Assembly: GCA_036666555.1 (NCBI GenBank)
Contig: JAVWVS010000008.1
Coordinates: forward strand, 16,766-80,765
Length of the DNA: 64,000 nt
Origin: UMGS1251 sp036666555
GTDB taxonomy: Bacteria > Bacillota > Clostridia > Lachnospirales > Lachnospiraceae
Reading direction: 5' to 3'
Below the pieces are notes generated by a model. That model saw only the letters and a program-made list of their open reading frames with translations. It made no database searches and was not told the origin of the DNA. Position numbers and translations under genes: made by a program. Shown in pieces: positions 44,145 through 53,108 of the stretch. Numbering within the stretch: the stretch's first letter is position 1; each line of letters opens with the position of its first letter.

Positions 44145-45010
44145 AAATATTAGTGTTTATAGTGGTAATTATTTTACTGATATTGTGTGAGTGCATTAGG
44201 GAATTACGAAGATTTAAGATTACACATTATACAGTGACTTCAGCAAAATTATCAGAACTTTCCAAAGAAAAAAAAGTGATTTTATTAAGTGATTTGCATA
44301 ACCATTGTTATGGTAAAAACAATGCGGATTTGATACAAGCCATACAGAATCAGCAACCGGATATTATACTCATTGCAGGGGATATGCTGGTAGGAAAAAA
44401 AGGGGAATCGGTAGAGATTGCTGCGTCATTGATTGAAAGATTACCGAATATCTGTCCGGTTTGTTATGGAAATGGAAATCACGAGCAGCGCATGAAAGAA
44501 CATCCTGAAAAATATGGAGACACCTATGTAAAATATAAAAAGCGGCTGCAGGCTAGTGGTGTTATTTTCTTGGAAAACAACAGCCGTATTCGGATGATGG
44601 ATGAAACGGTGCTGGAGATATATGGACTGGAACTTCCTATGACCTGTTATGAAAAGTTTAAGAAAGAGAAGCTTATGCAAAAAACAATGGTGAAATGTCT
44701 GGGAACCAGTAATGCCAATTTATATCAAATTTTAATTGCCCATAATCCCATTTATTTTGAGGCATACCGAACATGGGGAGCAGATTTGGTCGTATCCGGA
44801 CATTTACATGGAGGAGTGGCAAGAATTCCCGGATGGCGGGGAGTGATTACCCCTCAAGGATTTTTATTCCCCCCATATTCCGGAGAGAAGACAACAAAAG
44901 AGCAGTCTACTATTGTGGTCAGTAAAGGGCTTGGGACACATACGGTGAATTTGAGAGTATGTAATCCGGCAGAAGTGGTAGTGATTCATTTACAAAGTGA
45001 GGAAAAATAA
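44141..45010 (+). CDS. Membrane-anchored metallophosphoesterase (YkuE-like)
   Basis: Calcineurin-like phosphoesterase of 289 residues with one N-terminal membrane helix (ILVFIVVIILLILCECI). The metal-binding motifs are in order: LLSDLHNH (about 48), IAGDML, YGNGNHE, IAHNP and VVSGHLHGG. Such proteins face the outside of the membrane and some act on lipid phosphates. It overlaps the HAD phosphatase gene by four bases and scpA follows after two bases, so all are probably one transcript. Confidence 0.88.
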   Translation: MKILVFIVVIILLILCECIRELRRFKITHYTVTSAKLSELSKEKKVILLSDLHNHCYGKNNADLIQAIQNQQPDIILIAGDMLVGKKGESVEIAASLIERLPNICPVCYGNGNHEQRMKEHPEKYGDTYVKYKKRLQASGVIFLENNSRIRMMDETVLEIYGLELPMTCYEKFKKEKLMQKTMVKCLGTSNANLYQILIAHNPIYFEAYRTWGADLVVSGHLHGGVARIPGWRGVITPQGFLFPPYSGEKTTKEQSTIVVSKGLGTHTVNLRVCNPAEVVVIHLQSEEK

Positions 45011-45012
45011 AT

Positions 45013-45756
45013 ATGGGTATCCCTATAAAATTACAGGCATTTGAAGGACCGTTAGATTTGTTACTTCATCTGATTGATAAAAACAAAATAGATATTTACG
45101 ACATCCCCATTGTGGAAATTACCAATCAGTATATGACTTATATTCGAGGGATGCAGGCAGAAGATTTAAATGTAATGAGTGAATTTCTGTTGATGGCCGC
45201 TACACTTTTAGATATTAAATGTAGAATGCTATTACCGAAAGAAGTGAACGAAGAAGGGGAAGAAGAGGACCCCCGACAGGAACTGGTAGAACAGTTACTG
45301 CAATATAAGATGTATAAATATATGTCCTATGAATTACGGGATCGGCAAATGGAAGGGGAACGCCTTTTATATAAAGAGGCAACGATTCCAAAAGAAGTGG
45401 CAGAGTATGTGGAACCGGTGAATCTGGATGAATTACTGGGTGATTTGACGCTGACAAAGATCAATGGGATTTTTAAAGATATTATGAAACGACAAACGGA
45501 TAAAATAGATCCGGTTCGGAGTAAATTTGGTACGATTGAAAAAGAAGAAGTGAATCTGCCTGAAAAATTATCCTTTGTGGAAGAATATGCTATGACACAT
45601 AAACGGTTCAGTTTTCGCGCATTATTGGAAAAACAAAGTTCTAAAATGCAGATTGTTGTTACTTTTTTAGCCGTGTTGGAATTAATGAAGATGGGTACAC
45701 TTTTCGTAGAACAGGAAGATACATTTGAAGATATTATCATTACATCTCAGGTATAA
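45013..45756 (+). CDS. scpA: Segregation and condensation protein A
   Basis: Kleisin subunit of the SMC-ScpAB condensin. The 247 residues open with IKLQAFEGPLDLLLHLIDKNKIDIYDIPIVEITNQYM and contain MSEFLLMAATLLDIKCRMLLP, both standard ScpA. The C-terminal winged helix (VTFLAVLELMKMGTLFVEQEDTFEDI) contacts the SMC head. scpB follows after 14 bases. Confidence 0.96.
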   Translation: MGIPIKLQAFEGPLDLLLHLIDKNKIDIYDIPIVEITNQYMTYIRGMQAEDLNVMSEFLLMAATLLDIKCRMLLPKEVNEEGEEEDPRQELVEQLLQYKMYKYMSYELRDRQMEGERLLYKEATIPKEVAEYVEPVNLDELLGDLTLTKINGIFKDIMKRQTDKIDPVRSKFGTIEKEEVNLPEKLSFVEEYAMTHKRFSFRALLEKQSSKMQIVVTFLAVLELMKMGTLFVEQEDTFEDIIITSQV

Positions 45757-45770
45757 GGAGAAGGACAGAA

Positions 45771-46340
45771 ATGGAAATCAAAAAAATAGAGGCAATCATA
45801 GAAGCTGTTTTATTTACCATGGGAGATTCGGTGGAGGTTGCTCAGATTGCAGCGGCTATTGAGCAGGATGTGGAAACTACAAAGAAGATCATTCATAATA
45901 TGATGGATGGCTATGAGGAAGCCCAGCGTGGTGTCCGCATTCTTGAACTTGAGAATGCATATCAGATGTGTACGAAGACAGAACTATATGAGTATTTGAT
46001 TCGTGTTGCGAAGCAACCTAAAAAATACGTACTGACAGAGGTGCAGTTAGAGACTCTTTCCATTGTTGCTTACCGTCAGCCGGTTACCAAGTTAGAAATA
46101 GAAAAAATCCGAGGCGTAAAATCAGACCATGCAGTCAACCGTCTGATTGAATATAATCTTATTTGTGAAGTGGGAAGAATGGATGCCCCGGGCAGACCAA
46201 TCTTGCTTGGTACCACAGAAGAGTTCTTACGACGGTTTGGCGTACATTCCGTAGAAGACCTGCCTACACTGAATCCAGAACAGATGGAAGGATTTAAGGA
46301 AGAAGCAGAAGAAGAAATACAGCTAAAGCTAGAGATATAG
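45771..46340 (+). CDS. scpB: Segregation and condensation protein B
   Basis: Dimeric winged-helix partner of ScpA in chromosome condensation. The 189 residues contain KIEAIIEAVLFTMGDSVEVAQIAAAIE, ALETLSIVAYRQPVTK-type segment (LETLSIVAYRQPVTKLEIEKIRGVKSDHAV) and GRPILLGTTEEFLRRFGVHSVEDLPTL, the family signature. GGAGAAGG precedes the ATG. Normal length. Confidence 0.96.
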   Translation: MEIKKIEAIIEAVLFTMGDSVEVAQIAAAIEQDVETTKKIIHNMMDGYEEAQRGVRILELENAYQMCTKTELYEYLIRVAKQPKKYVLTEVQLETLSIVAYRQPVTKLEIEKIRGVKSDHAVNRLIEYNLICEVGRMDAPGRPILLGTTEEFLRRFGVHSVEDLPTLNPEQMEGFKEEAEEEIQLKLEI

Positions 46341-46413
46341 AAACAGAAGGAAAAAGTCTTTTTTGGGGTGTTTGCACATAGATATGATATCGATGGAACT
46401 ATGTGAGGAGCCT

Positions 46414-47631
46414 ATGCGAAGACTTTTTTTAATGGGTTTGATGGTAACAATGATTACGGTATCCATACCGGCACAAGAGACAAGAGCCGAAGAAGAGACT
46501 AAAATCGATTCCTTATATGCGCAATCAGCAGTGTTGATGGATGGGGAGACCGGTAGAATTCTTTATGAAAAAAATGGATATGAAACAAAACCGATGGCAA
46601 GCACCACGAAGATTATGACATGTATCATTGCTCTGGAAAATGGAAATTTAGAAGACGTAATTACAGTTAGTGCATATGCGGCTTCCAGACCCAAAGTACA
46701 TTTGGGAATGAGGAGCGGAGAACAATTTTATCTAAAGGATCTGTTGTATTCGTTAATGTTAGAATCTCATAATGACAGTGCTGTTGCTATTGCAGAGCAA
46801 ATAGGGGGTTCGGTGGAAACATTTGCAGGGCTTATGAATGAAAAAGCGAAAAAAATTGGTTGTGAACATACTTATTTCATTACACCAAATGGTCTGGATG
46901 CCTCCGATGAACGAGGAATTCATGGTACAACAGCAGCAGAATTAGCTTACATAATGAGATACTGTATGATGGAATCTCCAAAAAAAGAGGAATTTTTAAA
47001 AATCACGGGAACAAAGGAATATTCTTTTCAGGATGTGTCAGGGGAACGAAATTTTTCCTGTAATAATCACAATGCATTTTTAGGGATGATGGAGGGAGCC
47101 GTATCTGGGAAAACCGGATTTACAGGAGATGCCGGATACTGCTATGTAGGAGCTTTGAGACGGGATGGAAAAACATTGATTGTGGCATTACTGGCCTGTG
47201 GATGGCCCAATAATCGAAATGATAAGTGGAAAGACACGCAAAAACTAATGACTTATGGTTTGGAAAATTACCATTATCGGGAGGTATTGGAAACTGATAA
47301 AAAATTTACTCCGGTGGAGGTGGAACAGGGAATTCCACAAAATAAAAAACCGGGAAGTCCTGCAAAAGCAAGCGTGGGATACAAAAAGGAAGACAAGGAA
47401 CAAAAACAAAAAGTTTTATTACATACTAACGAACGAGTCACCATCCAGTATCAAATCCCAAAGAAATTGAAGGCCCCCATAGAAAAAGGAGAGAAAATTG
47501 GAATAGCACGTTACTTTTTAGAGGGAGAAACCATAAAGGAATACCCAATCGTCAGCTATGTGACCATTGGTAAGAGGACCTTTTTTTGGTGTGCAAAAAA
47601 AATTGCAGAACAATACGTGACATTAAAATAA
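46414..47631 (+). CDS. D-alanyl-D-alanine carboxypeptidase (second copy, DacF-like)
   Basis: Second secreted D,D-carboxypeptidase, 405 residues. A signal peptide (FLMGLMVTMITVSIPAQETRA) precedes the catalytic domain with STTK (Ser63), SHN in ESHNDSAVAIAE, and KTG in SGKTGFTGDAGYC. The C-terminal region has a Lys/Glu-rich linker (about 310-340) and a short hydrophobic tail. ATG at 46414 follows GAGGAG; the upstream in-frame codons look untranslated. It is clearly different in sequence from the copy at 42091. It follows scpB, as dacF-like genes often do in clostridia. Confidence 0.9.
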   Translation: MRRLFLMGLMVTMITVSIPAQETRAEEETKIDSLYAQSAVLMDGETGRILYEKNGYETKPMASTTKIMTCIIALENGNLEDVITVSAYAASRPKVHLGMRSGEQFYLKDLLYSLMLESHNDSAVAIAEQIGGSVETFAGLMNEKAKKIGCEHTYFITPNGLDASDERGIHGTTAAELAYIMRYCMMESPKKEEFLKITGTKEYSFQDVSGERNFSCNNHNAFLGMMEGAVSGKTGFTGDAGYCYVGALRRDGKTLIVALLACGWPNNRNDKWKDTQKLMTYGLENYHYREVLETDKKFTPVEVEQGIPQNKKPGSPAKASVGYKKEDKEQKQKVLLHTNERVTIQYQIPKKLKAPIEKGEKIGIARYFLEGETIKEYPIVSYVTIGKRTFFWCAKKIAEQYVTLK

Positions 47632-47651
47632 ATCAACATAAATGATTAAAT

Positions 47652-47684
47652 ATAACACTATCAAAAGAAATAAAACTATGTTAT
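47652..47684. repeat. Inverted repeat in the leuA-araC promoter region
   Basis: ATAACA (47652-47657) and TGTTAT (47679-47684) form an inverted repeat with a 21-base spacer. The right arm overlaps a possible -10 TATGAT (47682-47687). The region is A/T rich, so chance is a real possibility. Confidence 0.3.
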
Positions 47685-47725
47685 GATAAAAAGAATTTAG
47701 GAAACAGGATAAAGGAGTGCTGAAA

Positions 47726-49714
47726 ATGAAAAATTATCAAAAATATGAACGAAGTTACTTTATGCCACCTGAAGTAAGTGACAGCTGGGTGAAAAAAGAT
47801 CACATAGAAAAGGCACCGATTTGGTGCAGTGTAGATTTGCGCGATGGGAATCAAGCGCTTATTGAACCCATGAGTTTAGAAGAAAAAGTGGAGTTTTTTC
47901 AATTGCTGGTAGCGGTTGGTTTTAAGGAAATTGAAGTGGGATTCCCGGCCGCATCAGAAACAGAATATCAATTTATTCGCACTATTATTGAAAAAGGGAT
48001 GATTCCGGAAGATGTGACCATTCAGGTGTTGACTCAGGCCAGAGAACATATTATCAAGAAGACTTTTGAAGCGGTAAAGGGTGCGCCTCATGCAGTGGTG
48101 CATTTATATAATTCTACATCTGTTGCACAGCGGGAGCAGGTATTTAAAAAAAGTAAATCGGAAGTTAAAAAAATAGCAGTGGATGGGGCGAAACTTTTAA
48201 AGAAATTAGCAGAAGAGACGGAAGGAAATTTTACGTTTCAATACAGCCCGGAAAGTTTTCAAGGAACGGAAGTGGAATATGCATTGGAAGTGTGTAATGC
48301 GGTTTTGGATGTGTGGAAACCCACCAACAAGAAAAAAGCAATTATCAATCTGCCTACCACAGTAGAGAATGCAATGCCACATGTGTTTGCAAGTCAGGTA
48401 GAATATATGAGCAAACATCTAAAGTACCGAGAAGCAGTACTGCTTTGTCTACATCCTCATAATGACCGTGGTTGTGGAGTCTGCGATGCGGAATTAGGTA
48501 TTCTTGCCGGTGCAGACCGTATTGAAGGTACGTTGTTTGGAAATGGCGAGCGCACGGGGAATGTGGATTTGATTACGGTTGCAATGAATATGTATGCCCA
48601 GGGTGTAGATCCCATGCTTGATTTTTCTGATATCCGAAAACTTGCCGATGCCTATGAACGATTGACTAGGATGCAGGTATATGTGCGTCAGCCATATTCC
48701 GGGGAATTGGTATTTACCGCATTTTCCGGTTCACATCAAGATGCAATTGCAAAGGGAATGGCATGGAGAGAAGCTAAAAAATGCAATACATGGTCCGTAC
48801 CTTATCTTTCTATCGATCCCAAAGATGTGGGAAGAGAATATGATTCGGATGTGATTCGCATTAATAGTCAGTCCGGAAAGGGTGGAGTGAATTATATTCT
48901 GAAACAAAGCTATGGAATTAGCTTACCGGAAAAACTGAAAGAAGAAGTGGGATACATTGTAAAAGGTGTGTCGGATAAAGCTCACAAAGAACTTTCTCCG
49001 CAATGGGTGTATCAGATTTTTGAAGATCATTATGTGAATGTGAAAAGTGTTTTTTCCATCGAAGAATGTCATTTTAAACAGGCAGATGGTATTATTGCAG
49101 ATGTGACCATAGGACAAGGAGAATTACAACGCCGTGTAGTAGGCAATGGAAATGGTCGATTGGACGCTGTCAGTAATGCAATTAAGCAATATTTTGGTAT
49201 CAGCTATGAATTAGCTTTTTATGAAGAACATTCCCTGTCACAGGGTTCTTCTTCGAAAGCAGTTGCTTATGTTGGAGTAATTTGTCAAGGGAACTGCCAC
49301 TGGGGTGTAGGCATTGATGCGGATATTATACGGGCATCCATAGAAGCATTAACGGTTGCAGTAAATAAAATTGAAGCGGTAAAACAAACGAATGGTTGTC
49401 AAGAGGAACGAATGATGGAAATCATGAACTTTATTCAGGAAAATTATTTGGAAGTAACATTAGATGATCTATCCAGACAGTTTTATCTTTCCAAACCATA
49501 TTTATCCAAATACATCAAAGAAAAATCAGGAATGACCTTTGGAGATCATGTGAAGAAAATTCGGATGAAAAAGGCAAAAGCAATGTTAAAAACCAGTAAT
49601 ATGACGGTGGATAATGTGGCATCTTCCGTGGGTTATCAAAATGTAGAGCATTTTAATCGTCTGTTTAAAAAAGAGTATCAACTAACACCTATACAATTTC
49701 GAAATAAAAAATGA
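47726..49714 (+). CDS. leuA: 2-isopropylmalate synthase fused to an AraC-type DNA-binding domain
   Basis: Condenses acetyl-CoA and 2-oxoisovalerate, first step of leucine synthesis. Of 662 residues, about 1-430 form the DRE-TIM barrel of the yeast/mycobacterial type (DLRDGNQALIEP at 37-48; metal motif HPHNDRGCGV near 242; GNGERTGNVDL). About 430-550 look like the LeuA dimer/allosteric domain (VTIGQGELQRRVVGNGNGRLDAV; SSSKAVAYVGV). Residues about 563-662 are an AraC/XylS double helix-turn-helix (EVTLDDLSRQFYLSKPYLSKYIKEKSG; TVDNVASSVGYQNVEHFNRLF). The frame is continuous with no ribosome site at the junction. ATG at 47726 follows AAAGGAG. No other leu gene is nearby. Confidence 0.93.
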   Translation: MKNYQKYERSYFMPPEVSDSWVKKDHIEKAPIWCSVDLRDGNQALIEPMSLEEKVEFFQLLVAVGFKEIEVGFPAASETEYQFIRTIIEKGMIPEDVTIQVLTQAREHIIKKTFEAVKGAPHAVVHLYNSTSVAQREQVFKKSKSEVKKIAVDGAKLLKKLAEETEGNFTFQYSPESFQGTEVEYALEVCNAVLDVWKPTNKKKAIINLPTTVENAMPHVFASQVEYMSKHLKYREAVLLCLHPHNDRGCGVCDAELGILAGADRIEGTLFGNGERTGNVDLITVAMNMYAQGVDPMLDFSDIRKLADAYERLTRMQVYVRQPYSGELVFTAFSGSHQDAIAKGMAWREAKKCNTWSVPYLSIDPKDVGREYDSDVIRINSQSGKGGVNYILKQSYGISLPEKLKEEVGYIVKGVSDKAHKELSPQWVYQIFEDHYVNVKSVFSIEECHFKQADGIIADVTIGQGELQRRVVGNGNGRLDAVSNAIKQYFGISYELAFYEEHSLSQGSSSKAVAYVGVICQGNCHWGVGIDADIIRASIEALTVAVNKIEAVKQTNGCQEERMMEIMNFIQENYLEVTLDDLSRQFYLSKPYLSKYIKEKSGMTFGDHVKKIRMKKAKAMLKTSNMTVDNVASSVGYQNVEHFNRLFKKEYQLTPIQFRNKK

Positions 49715-49716
49715 TT

Positions 49717-49759
49717 AAAAAATGGTAACTGCCATTAAAAAGGCAGTTACCATTTTTTT
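49717..49759. terminator. Bidirectional terminator between leuA-araC and pepP
   Basis: Long perfect stem: AAAAAATGGTAACTGCC (49717-49733) with GGCAGTTACCATTTTTT (49742-49758), eight-base loop. Suitable on both strands; the last T overlaps the pepP stop. Confidence 0.93.
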
Positions 49760-51551
49760 AGATTGCTCTTGTGTATTCTTTTAACCAGGTGGTTTCTTCT
49801 TCGTTTAAGTAAGGAGAAATCTTTTCAAATACTTGTTGGTGATAGTGATTTAAGTATGCTTTTTCTGTTTTTGTCATTTCCTCAGGGTCAATGCCATCTA
49901 GGTCAATCGGAACAAATGTAACCGGTTCAAAATACATAAATTGTCCAAATTCATTTTGATTTCCTTTTCTGACGATCATTTCATTTTCAGTACGAATACC
50001 GTGTTGGCCATCCAGATAGATACCCGGTTCATCGGTAAGAACCATTCCTTCCTCTAAAATATGGGTTTCATTTTTGGACGGAACCACATACCATCTAAAT
50101 CCGGTAGGTGCTTCATGAATGTTCAACATGTAGCCTACGCCATGTCCAGTACCACACTTATAATCAATACCAAGATCCCAAATAGGACCTCTGGCAAGGA
50201 TATCTAAGTTGTATCCGTAACAGCCATAGAGAAAGGTTGCTCTGGAAAGATTCATCATGGCACGGGCAACAGCGGTAAAATGCAGTTTCAATTCATCGCT
50301 AATAGGTCCTAATACAAATGTTCTAGTAATATCAGTAGAACCCTCATAGTAATTACCACCGGTGTCATTTAAGAAGAAATGTTCCGGTTTTAACTCTACA
50401 TCGGTCTCTTCGGTAGGTGCATAATGCATCATGGCAGCATGCTCTTTGTAAGCGCAGATGGGTTCAAAACTTTGCCATAGGTAGCCATCTTGTTCTTGAC
50501 GGAAAGAGTCTAATTTTTTGGCAGCGCTTAATTCGGTTATTCTTTCTTTGCCAACATTGGTTTTCATCCAGTGCATAAATTTTGTAACAGCAACTCCGTC
50601 TTTAATATGAGCTTTACGGATATTGTCAAGCTCTACCGGATTCTTCATGGCTTTAAATAAAATGGTAGGATTGGCATGGATCACTTTTGCTGCATTGGTA
50701 GGAATATTGTTATATAATGCATAGTTTAATTTCATGGGATCGATCATGACTGCTTCAGTAGGAGAGAAGTCCTTCACGGCATTATAAACGTCATTGTATG
50801 GGAGCACCTGAATATTATTTTTGGAAAGCTCTGCCTTAGCATCTTGGCTTAATTTGGTGGCATCGATAAACAACTTCATATCATGCAAGGTTACGATGGC
50901 ATAAGCAAGAATCAGAGGAGAGTAAGCAACGTCATTTCCACGCATGTTAATGAGCCAAGCAACATCATCTAAGGATGCAATGATATGTGTAGTGGCATGT
51001 TGCTCTTTCATCACTTCCCGCACACGATTTAATTTCGAAGAGGTACTTTCTCCGGAATATTTTTCGTCTAATAGAAAGACCGGTTCATTGGCCAAGTCAG
51101 GGCGATCAGACCATACTTCGCCCACTAAATCATAAGCATAATCGAAAGTGATTTGCTTAGAAGAAAGAGCGGCTTCATATGCCTGTCCTTCTTCCATGGA
51201 AACTACACGACCATCAAATCCAAGGGAGCCTTTGGCAGGCATCTTTTCAGCTAAAAATTCTTCGATGGTAGGATATCCGGGTTCACTAATCTTCATTAGT
51301 TTGACACCACTGCCGGCAAGCTGCGTCTCTGCCTGTAGAAAATAACGTCCATCGGTCCAAAGATATGCATCCTCTTTGGTAAAAACAGCAGTTCCGGCAG
51401 AGCCTGTAAATCCGGTGATATACTCCCTAGATTTAAAATATTCCCCAACATATTCGCTCTGATGGTTGTCGGCGGACGGAACAATATAAGCGTCCATGTT
51501 CTTTTCACTCATAAGAGAGCGAAGTTTTGTAATTCTTTCGGTTACTTGCAT
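49758..51551 (-). CDS. Xaa-Pro aminopeptidase (aminopeptidase P family, M24B)
   Basis: Metallopeptidase removing an N-terminal residue before proline. The 597 residues have two creatinase-like N-terminal domains (about 1-310) and a pita-bread catalytic domain. Metal ligands are visible in FFLNDTGGNYYEGSTDITRTF (two Asp), GTGHGVGYMLNIHE (His), LTDEPGIY (Glu) and the last Glu in GIRTENEMIV. Length fits the long eukaryote-like/bacterial form. AGGAGGG lies about 12 bases before the ATG. No signal peptide, so cytoplasmic. It lies downstream of the peptide transporter on the same strand, which fits use of imported peptides. Confidence 0.94.
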   Translation of the reverse strand: MQVTERITKLRSLMSEKNMDAYIVPSADNHQSEYVGEYFKSREYITGFTGSAGTAVFTKEDAYLWTDGRYFLQAETQLAGSGVKLMKISEPGYPTIEEFLAEKMPAKGSLGFDGRVVSMEEGQAYEAALSSKQITFDYAYDLVGEVWSDRPDLANEPVFLLDEKYSGESTSSKLNRVREVMKEQHATTHIIASLDDVAWLINMRGNDVAYSPLILAYAIVTLHDMKLFIDATKLSQDAKAELSKNNIQVLPYNDVYNAVKDFSPTEAVMIDPMKLNYALYNNIPTNAAKVIHANPTILFKAMKNPVELDNIRKAHIKDGVAVTKFMHWMKTNVGKERITELSAAKKLDSFRQEQDGYLWQSFEPICAYKEHAAMMHYAPTEETDVELKPEHFFLNDTGGNYYEGSTDITRTFVLGPISDELKLHFTAVARAMMNLSRATFLYGCYGYNLDILARGPIWDLGIDYKCGTGHGVGYMLNIHEAPTGFRWYVVPSKNETHILEEGMVLTDEPGIYLDGQHGIRTENEMIVRKGNQNEFGQFMYFEPVTFVPIDLDGIDPEEMTKTEKAYLNHYHQQVFEKISPYLNEEETTWLKEYTRAI

Positions 51552-51595
51552 TTGAAAAACCCTCCTTAAAATAGTATGTATCTTATTATGATTTC

Positions 51596-51624
51596 ATTTT
51601 ACTACAAATTAGACTAAAGTACAA
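51596..51624 (-). promoter_or_regulatory. Promoter for the Xaa-Pro aminopeptidase gene
   Basis: On the minus strand, TTGTAC (51624-51619), 17-base spacer, TAAAAT (51601-51596). Confidence 0.5.
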
Positions 51625-51644
51625 ACACTATTCTTCCAAGACAA

Positions 51645-51684
51645 TAAAAAGGCTTTCTATGACGTAAATCATAGAAAGCCTTTT
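51645..51684 (-). terminator. Rho-independent terminator after the POT transporter gene
   Basis: Long stem of AAAAAGGCTTTCTATGA (51646-51662) with TCATAGAAAGCCTTTT (51669-51684); on the minus strand the run of Ts follows the stem. It separates the transporter from pepP. Confidence 0.9.
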
Positions 51685-51710
51685 ATGTTGTGTAAGTAAT
51701 TACTTAAATA

Positions 51711-53108
51711 CTATTTTTTTTCTGCAACATCATCTTGTACTAATTTGTTCAACGGTTTATTCAATAAGAACATAACAACCGCACAAATAACGGAAAGAGC
51801 AAAGAAAGTAACGAAGATTGGCATAATTCCTAGTTTTTGTACAAAACCTTGAACTTGACCATTGATCTGTGCTGCAAGGAATGTAGCAAATGTCCATACA
51901 CCCATTAACAGTGATAAGTATTTCTTTGGTGCGTATTTACTTACAAAAGAGTTCCCAAGTGGTGAGAAGCAAATTTCACCAAAGGTCAGGAATAATCCGA
52001 ATAAGAGTAACCATACAACACTAGCTTTTGAAGAAGCAGGAGCACCCACACCTCTGGAAACTTCCATAAGGATTAACAGAAGGTAAGAAGCGCCTAAAAA
52101 TACAAATGACAGAGCAACTTTTTGGAACATCGTGAAGTCACCTTTTGGTCTCTTAGCAAGTTTGCTCCATAATTTAGCAGCAGCTAAACTTAAGAAGATA
52201 CATAACAGACCGTTCCATGATGTTGTAACAAGTGGAGGTGAAAGTTTAAATCCACCAAGGTTCATGTTAACGAACTTATCCATGTAAATGGTTAAAGCTA
52301 AATCTTGTTGATAATATGCCAACCAGAAAATAACAGAAATAAAGGATACTAATACAATAGCGAGAACACCTTTTTTCTCTTTTAAGGACAGAGGAGCAGA
52401 AGATTTTTCTTTTTTCTCCTTGTGAACTTCTCCAGTGACATTTCCTTGCGTATCTGTAAGGAATTTGAAAGGTTTGATACCTTGACCTTGTAATTTACCA
52501 TAGCATAAGGTGAATACGATTCCACCGATTAAAACTAAAATACCACAGATTAAAAAAACAGGTCTAAATCCTAATTCTTTTCCATGAGCTAACTGATTGA
52601 TGTAAAGTACACCACAGATAGAGGAACCGAAGAAAGAACCAATGTTAACGAACGCATACTGAATAGAGAAAGCAGAGTCCAGTTGCTTTTGGTCGTCAAA
52701 CAGACGTCCGATGATTGCAGCCAAGTTCCCTTTGAATAAACCAGTACCGATGGATACTACAATGATCATCATATTAACCATAGCTACACTATGTGCCTGC
52801 CATCCAAATAAGTAACCAATAGCCATTAAAACACTACCAATAGATACTGCATATCTAGCACCTAACCAATGGTCTGAAATATAACCACCAATAACGGGAG
52901 CGATATACGTAAAAGCAGTTAAGTTAGTTGCAATCACTGCAGCTTGTGCAGCGTCGATACCAAGTCCGCCTTCTGCTACTGATTTTAGCAAAAATAGAAC
53001 CAATAACGGTTTGCTGCCGTAAAAAGCAAATCTTTCAAATGTGTAGGTAATACAACAGATATAAAATCCAATTGGATAACCTTTTTGTTTTGTTGCTACT
53101 TCACCCAT
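51711..53108 (-). CDS. POT/PTR family proton-coupled peptide transporter
   Basis: Major-facilitator di/tripeptide importer, 465 residues. The family signature FAFYGSKPLLVLFLL (ExxER-like TYTFERFAFYG, about 15-30) and FTYIAPVIGGYISDHWLGARYAVSIGS are present. The second family motif FSIQYAFVNIGSFFG lies near 155. About twelve to fourteen helices with a cytoplasmic insert rich in Lys (about 225-245). ATG at 53108 was chosen because GGAGGG is 10 bases upstream; an in-frame TTG at 53126 overlaps that ribosome site. Expression is probably controlled through the very long leader. Confidence 0.93.
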   Translation of the reverse strand: MGEVATKQKGYPIGFYICCITYTFERFAFYGSKPLLVLFLLKSVAEGGLGIDAAQAAVIATNLTAFTYIAPVIGGYISDHWLGARYAVSIGSVLMAIGYLFGWQAHSVAMVNMMIIVVSIGTGLFKGNLAAIIGRLFDDQKQLDSAFSIQYAFVNIGSFFGSSICGVLYINQLAHGKELGFRPVFLICGILVLIGGIVFTLCYGKLQGQGIKPFKFLTDTQGNVTGEVHKEKKEKSSAPLSLKEKKGVLAIVLVSFISVIFWLAYYQQDLALTIYMDKFVNMNLGGFKLSPPLVTTSWNGLLCIFLSLAAAKLWSKLAKRPKGDFTMFQKVALSFVFLGASYLLLILMEVSRGVGAPASSKASVVWLLLFGLFLTFGEICFSPLGNSFVSKYAPKKYLSLLMGVWTFATFLAAQINGQVQGFVQKLGIMPIFVTFFALSVICAVVMFLLNKPLNKLVQDDVAEKK

